Below are positions 63,477 to 64,000 of a DNA stretch of 64,000 nucleotides, piece after piece. How positions within the stretch are numbered: the stretch's first letter is position 1; each line of letters begins with the position of its first letter. A program made the position numbers and the translations under genes. Source of the DNA: Corynebacterium yonathiae (GTDB lineage: Bacteria > Actinomycetota > Actinomycetes > Mycobacteriales > Mycobacteriaceae); the NCBI RefSeq assembly GCF_022288805.1, contig NZ_JAKOPM010000002.1:248001-312000 (forward strand), in the 5' to 3' direction. Under the pieces are notes generated by a model, which saw only the letters and a program-made list of their open reading frames with translations, made no database searches and was not told the DNA's origin.

Positions 63477-64000
63477 TTAGGAGGGGATAAGGGCGGCAAC
63501 TTCGGCGTCGGAAAGCAGGGCGTCCTGAAAGGCCTGAAGAGTGGACTCGTGGTCGAAGTCGATACCGATGAGGACGATTTCAGACCCGGGCGTCACGCCA
63601 GTAGTAGCCCAAAAAGAGGCCGGCATAATTTGCAGATTTGGACCGGCTTGCTGCCAAGCGTGGGTGACCCGGAGATCGGTATCAATCCAGCAATACCCCT
63701 TGGAGCGCACTAGGCCAGTACTGGCACGGAGGGCGGCAAGCAGGCGCTCTCGATTAAAGGGGCGGTCGGCGCGGAAAACGACGGAGGAAATGCCATATTC
63801 CTCGGTTTCGGGTGTGTGCGGGTTGGCCAACTCTTCCGCGTAGCCGTTATAAGCAGCAGCAGTGGCGGCGTCATACAAGTGAGCATCGAGAACAAGCTGC
63901 GGGTCGATGGCACCATGGGTGACAATCACGACGCGGGCGCGGGGGTTCATAGCACGAACGGTAGCGATAACCCGCTCGGTTTCGGCAGCATCAACCACAT
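63477..64000 (-). CDS. CobW-type GTPase/metallochaperone (partial, C-terminal part)
   Basis: The frame ends at 63477 and is open through the right edge, so the GTPase half with its Walker motifs lies outside the window. The visible part resembles the CobW C-terminal domain: YGISSVVFRADRPFNRERLL and VRSKGYCWIDTDLRVTHAWQ. COG0523 proteins deliver zinc or cobalt. No Zur site is visible in the window. The metal and client cannot be read from this end. Confidence 0.75.
   Translation of the reverse strand, partial: VVDAAETERVIATVRAMNPRARVVIVTHGAIDPQLVLDAHLYDAATAAAYNGYAEELANPHTPETEEYGISSVVFRADRPFNRERLLAALRASTGLVRSKGYCWIDTDLRVTHAWQQAGPNLQIMPASFWATTGVTPGSEIVLIGIDFDHESTLQAFQDALLSDAEVAALIPS

Overview
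The window looks like a chromosomal segment of a Corynebacterium species, moderately GC-rich with GTG and TTG starts. Several proteins read almost as their C. glutamicum counterparts (GlxR, LysC, SigC, AspT). Gene order follows two arrangements I recall. One is the M. tuberculosis block from ssd through MarP, Nudix, TlpA, nth, Crp, MBL hydrolase, RidA, WhiB4, PonA2 and metallophosphoesterase. The other is the corynebacterial hta/hmu heme locus. I see no insertion sequence, prophage or CRISPR array. Almost everything is core genome.

Layout. 1-14.3 kb: septum-site/Tad-locus edge, HAD phosphatase, holin-like membrane protein, alpha/beta hydrolase, MarP protease, Nudix and TlpA, endonuclease III, a 29-aa membrane ORF, glxR, MBL hydrolase, RidA, DUF4177, WhiB-family whcA, class A PBP, YqeY and phosphoesterase. 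14.4-22.5 kb: tRNA-Pro, citrate-type transporter, YhgE-like membrane protein, lipoprotein, katA, sigC and a YkvI-type transporter. 22.5-29.1 kb: asd-lysC with an internal beta-subunit start, a DMT transporter, a mannosyltransferase-like protein, and leuA behind a leucine leader peptide. 29.1-36.8 kb: two paralogous membrane-anchored proteins of unknown function, a degenerate DnaQ-like protein, murT-gatD and an HNH protein. 36.8-42.3 kb: recR, ybaB, dnaX, a suppressor-of-fused protein, aspT and SRP RNA. 42.4-50 kb: tRNA-Ser, an antiporter, a queuosine cluster (gluQRS, precursor transporter, tgt) and an MMPL transporter. 50-58.4 kb: heme acquisition (htaC, hmuO, htaB, hmuVUT, htaA) with three DtxR-like boxes. 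58.4-64 kb: tRNA-Ser, CsbD, tadA and partner, tyrA, secreted protease, acyltransferase-like protein, tRNA-Arg and a partial CobW-type protein.

How the parts work together. Heme is captured by Tyr/His-ligand HtaA/HtaB domains, passed to the HmuTUV importer and opened by HmuO for iron, all apparently under DtxR. The asd-lysC and leuA systems feed aspartate-family and leucine synthesis. MurT-GatD amidates lipid II while the class A PBP polymerises it. GluQRS, the precursor transporter and Tgt suggest a queuosine salvage unit, although Tgt lacks its usual zinc cysteines.

The most unusual signal is a dispersed motif, CRTCGNCAAGC, found by eye 23 times between 6.7 and 55.3 kb on both strands. It lies almost always inside genes and in different reading frames, far above chance for such a word. 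Other points of interest are a histidine/tyrosine exchange in the HtaC heme domain, an apparent AUC start codon, loss of zinc ligands in Tgt and MurT, paired perfect DnaA boxes, and a possible nonsense-broken small gene.
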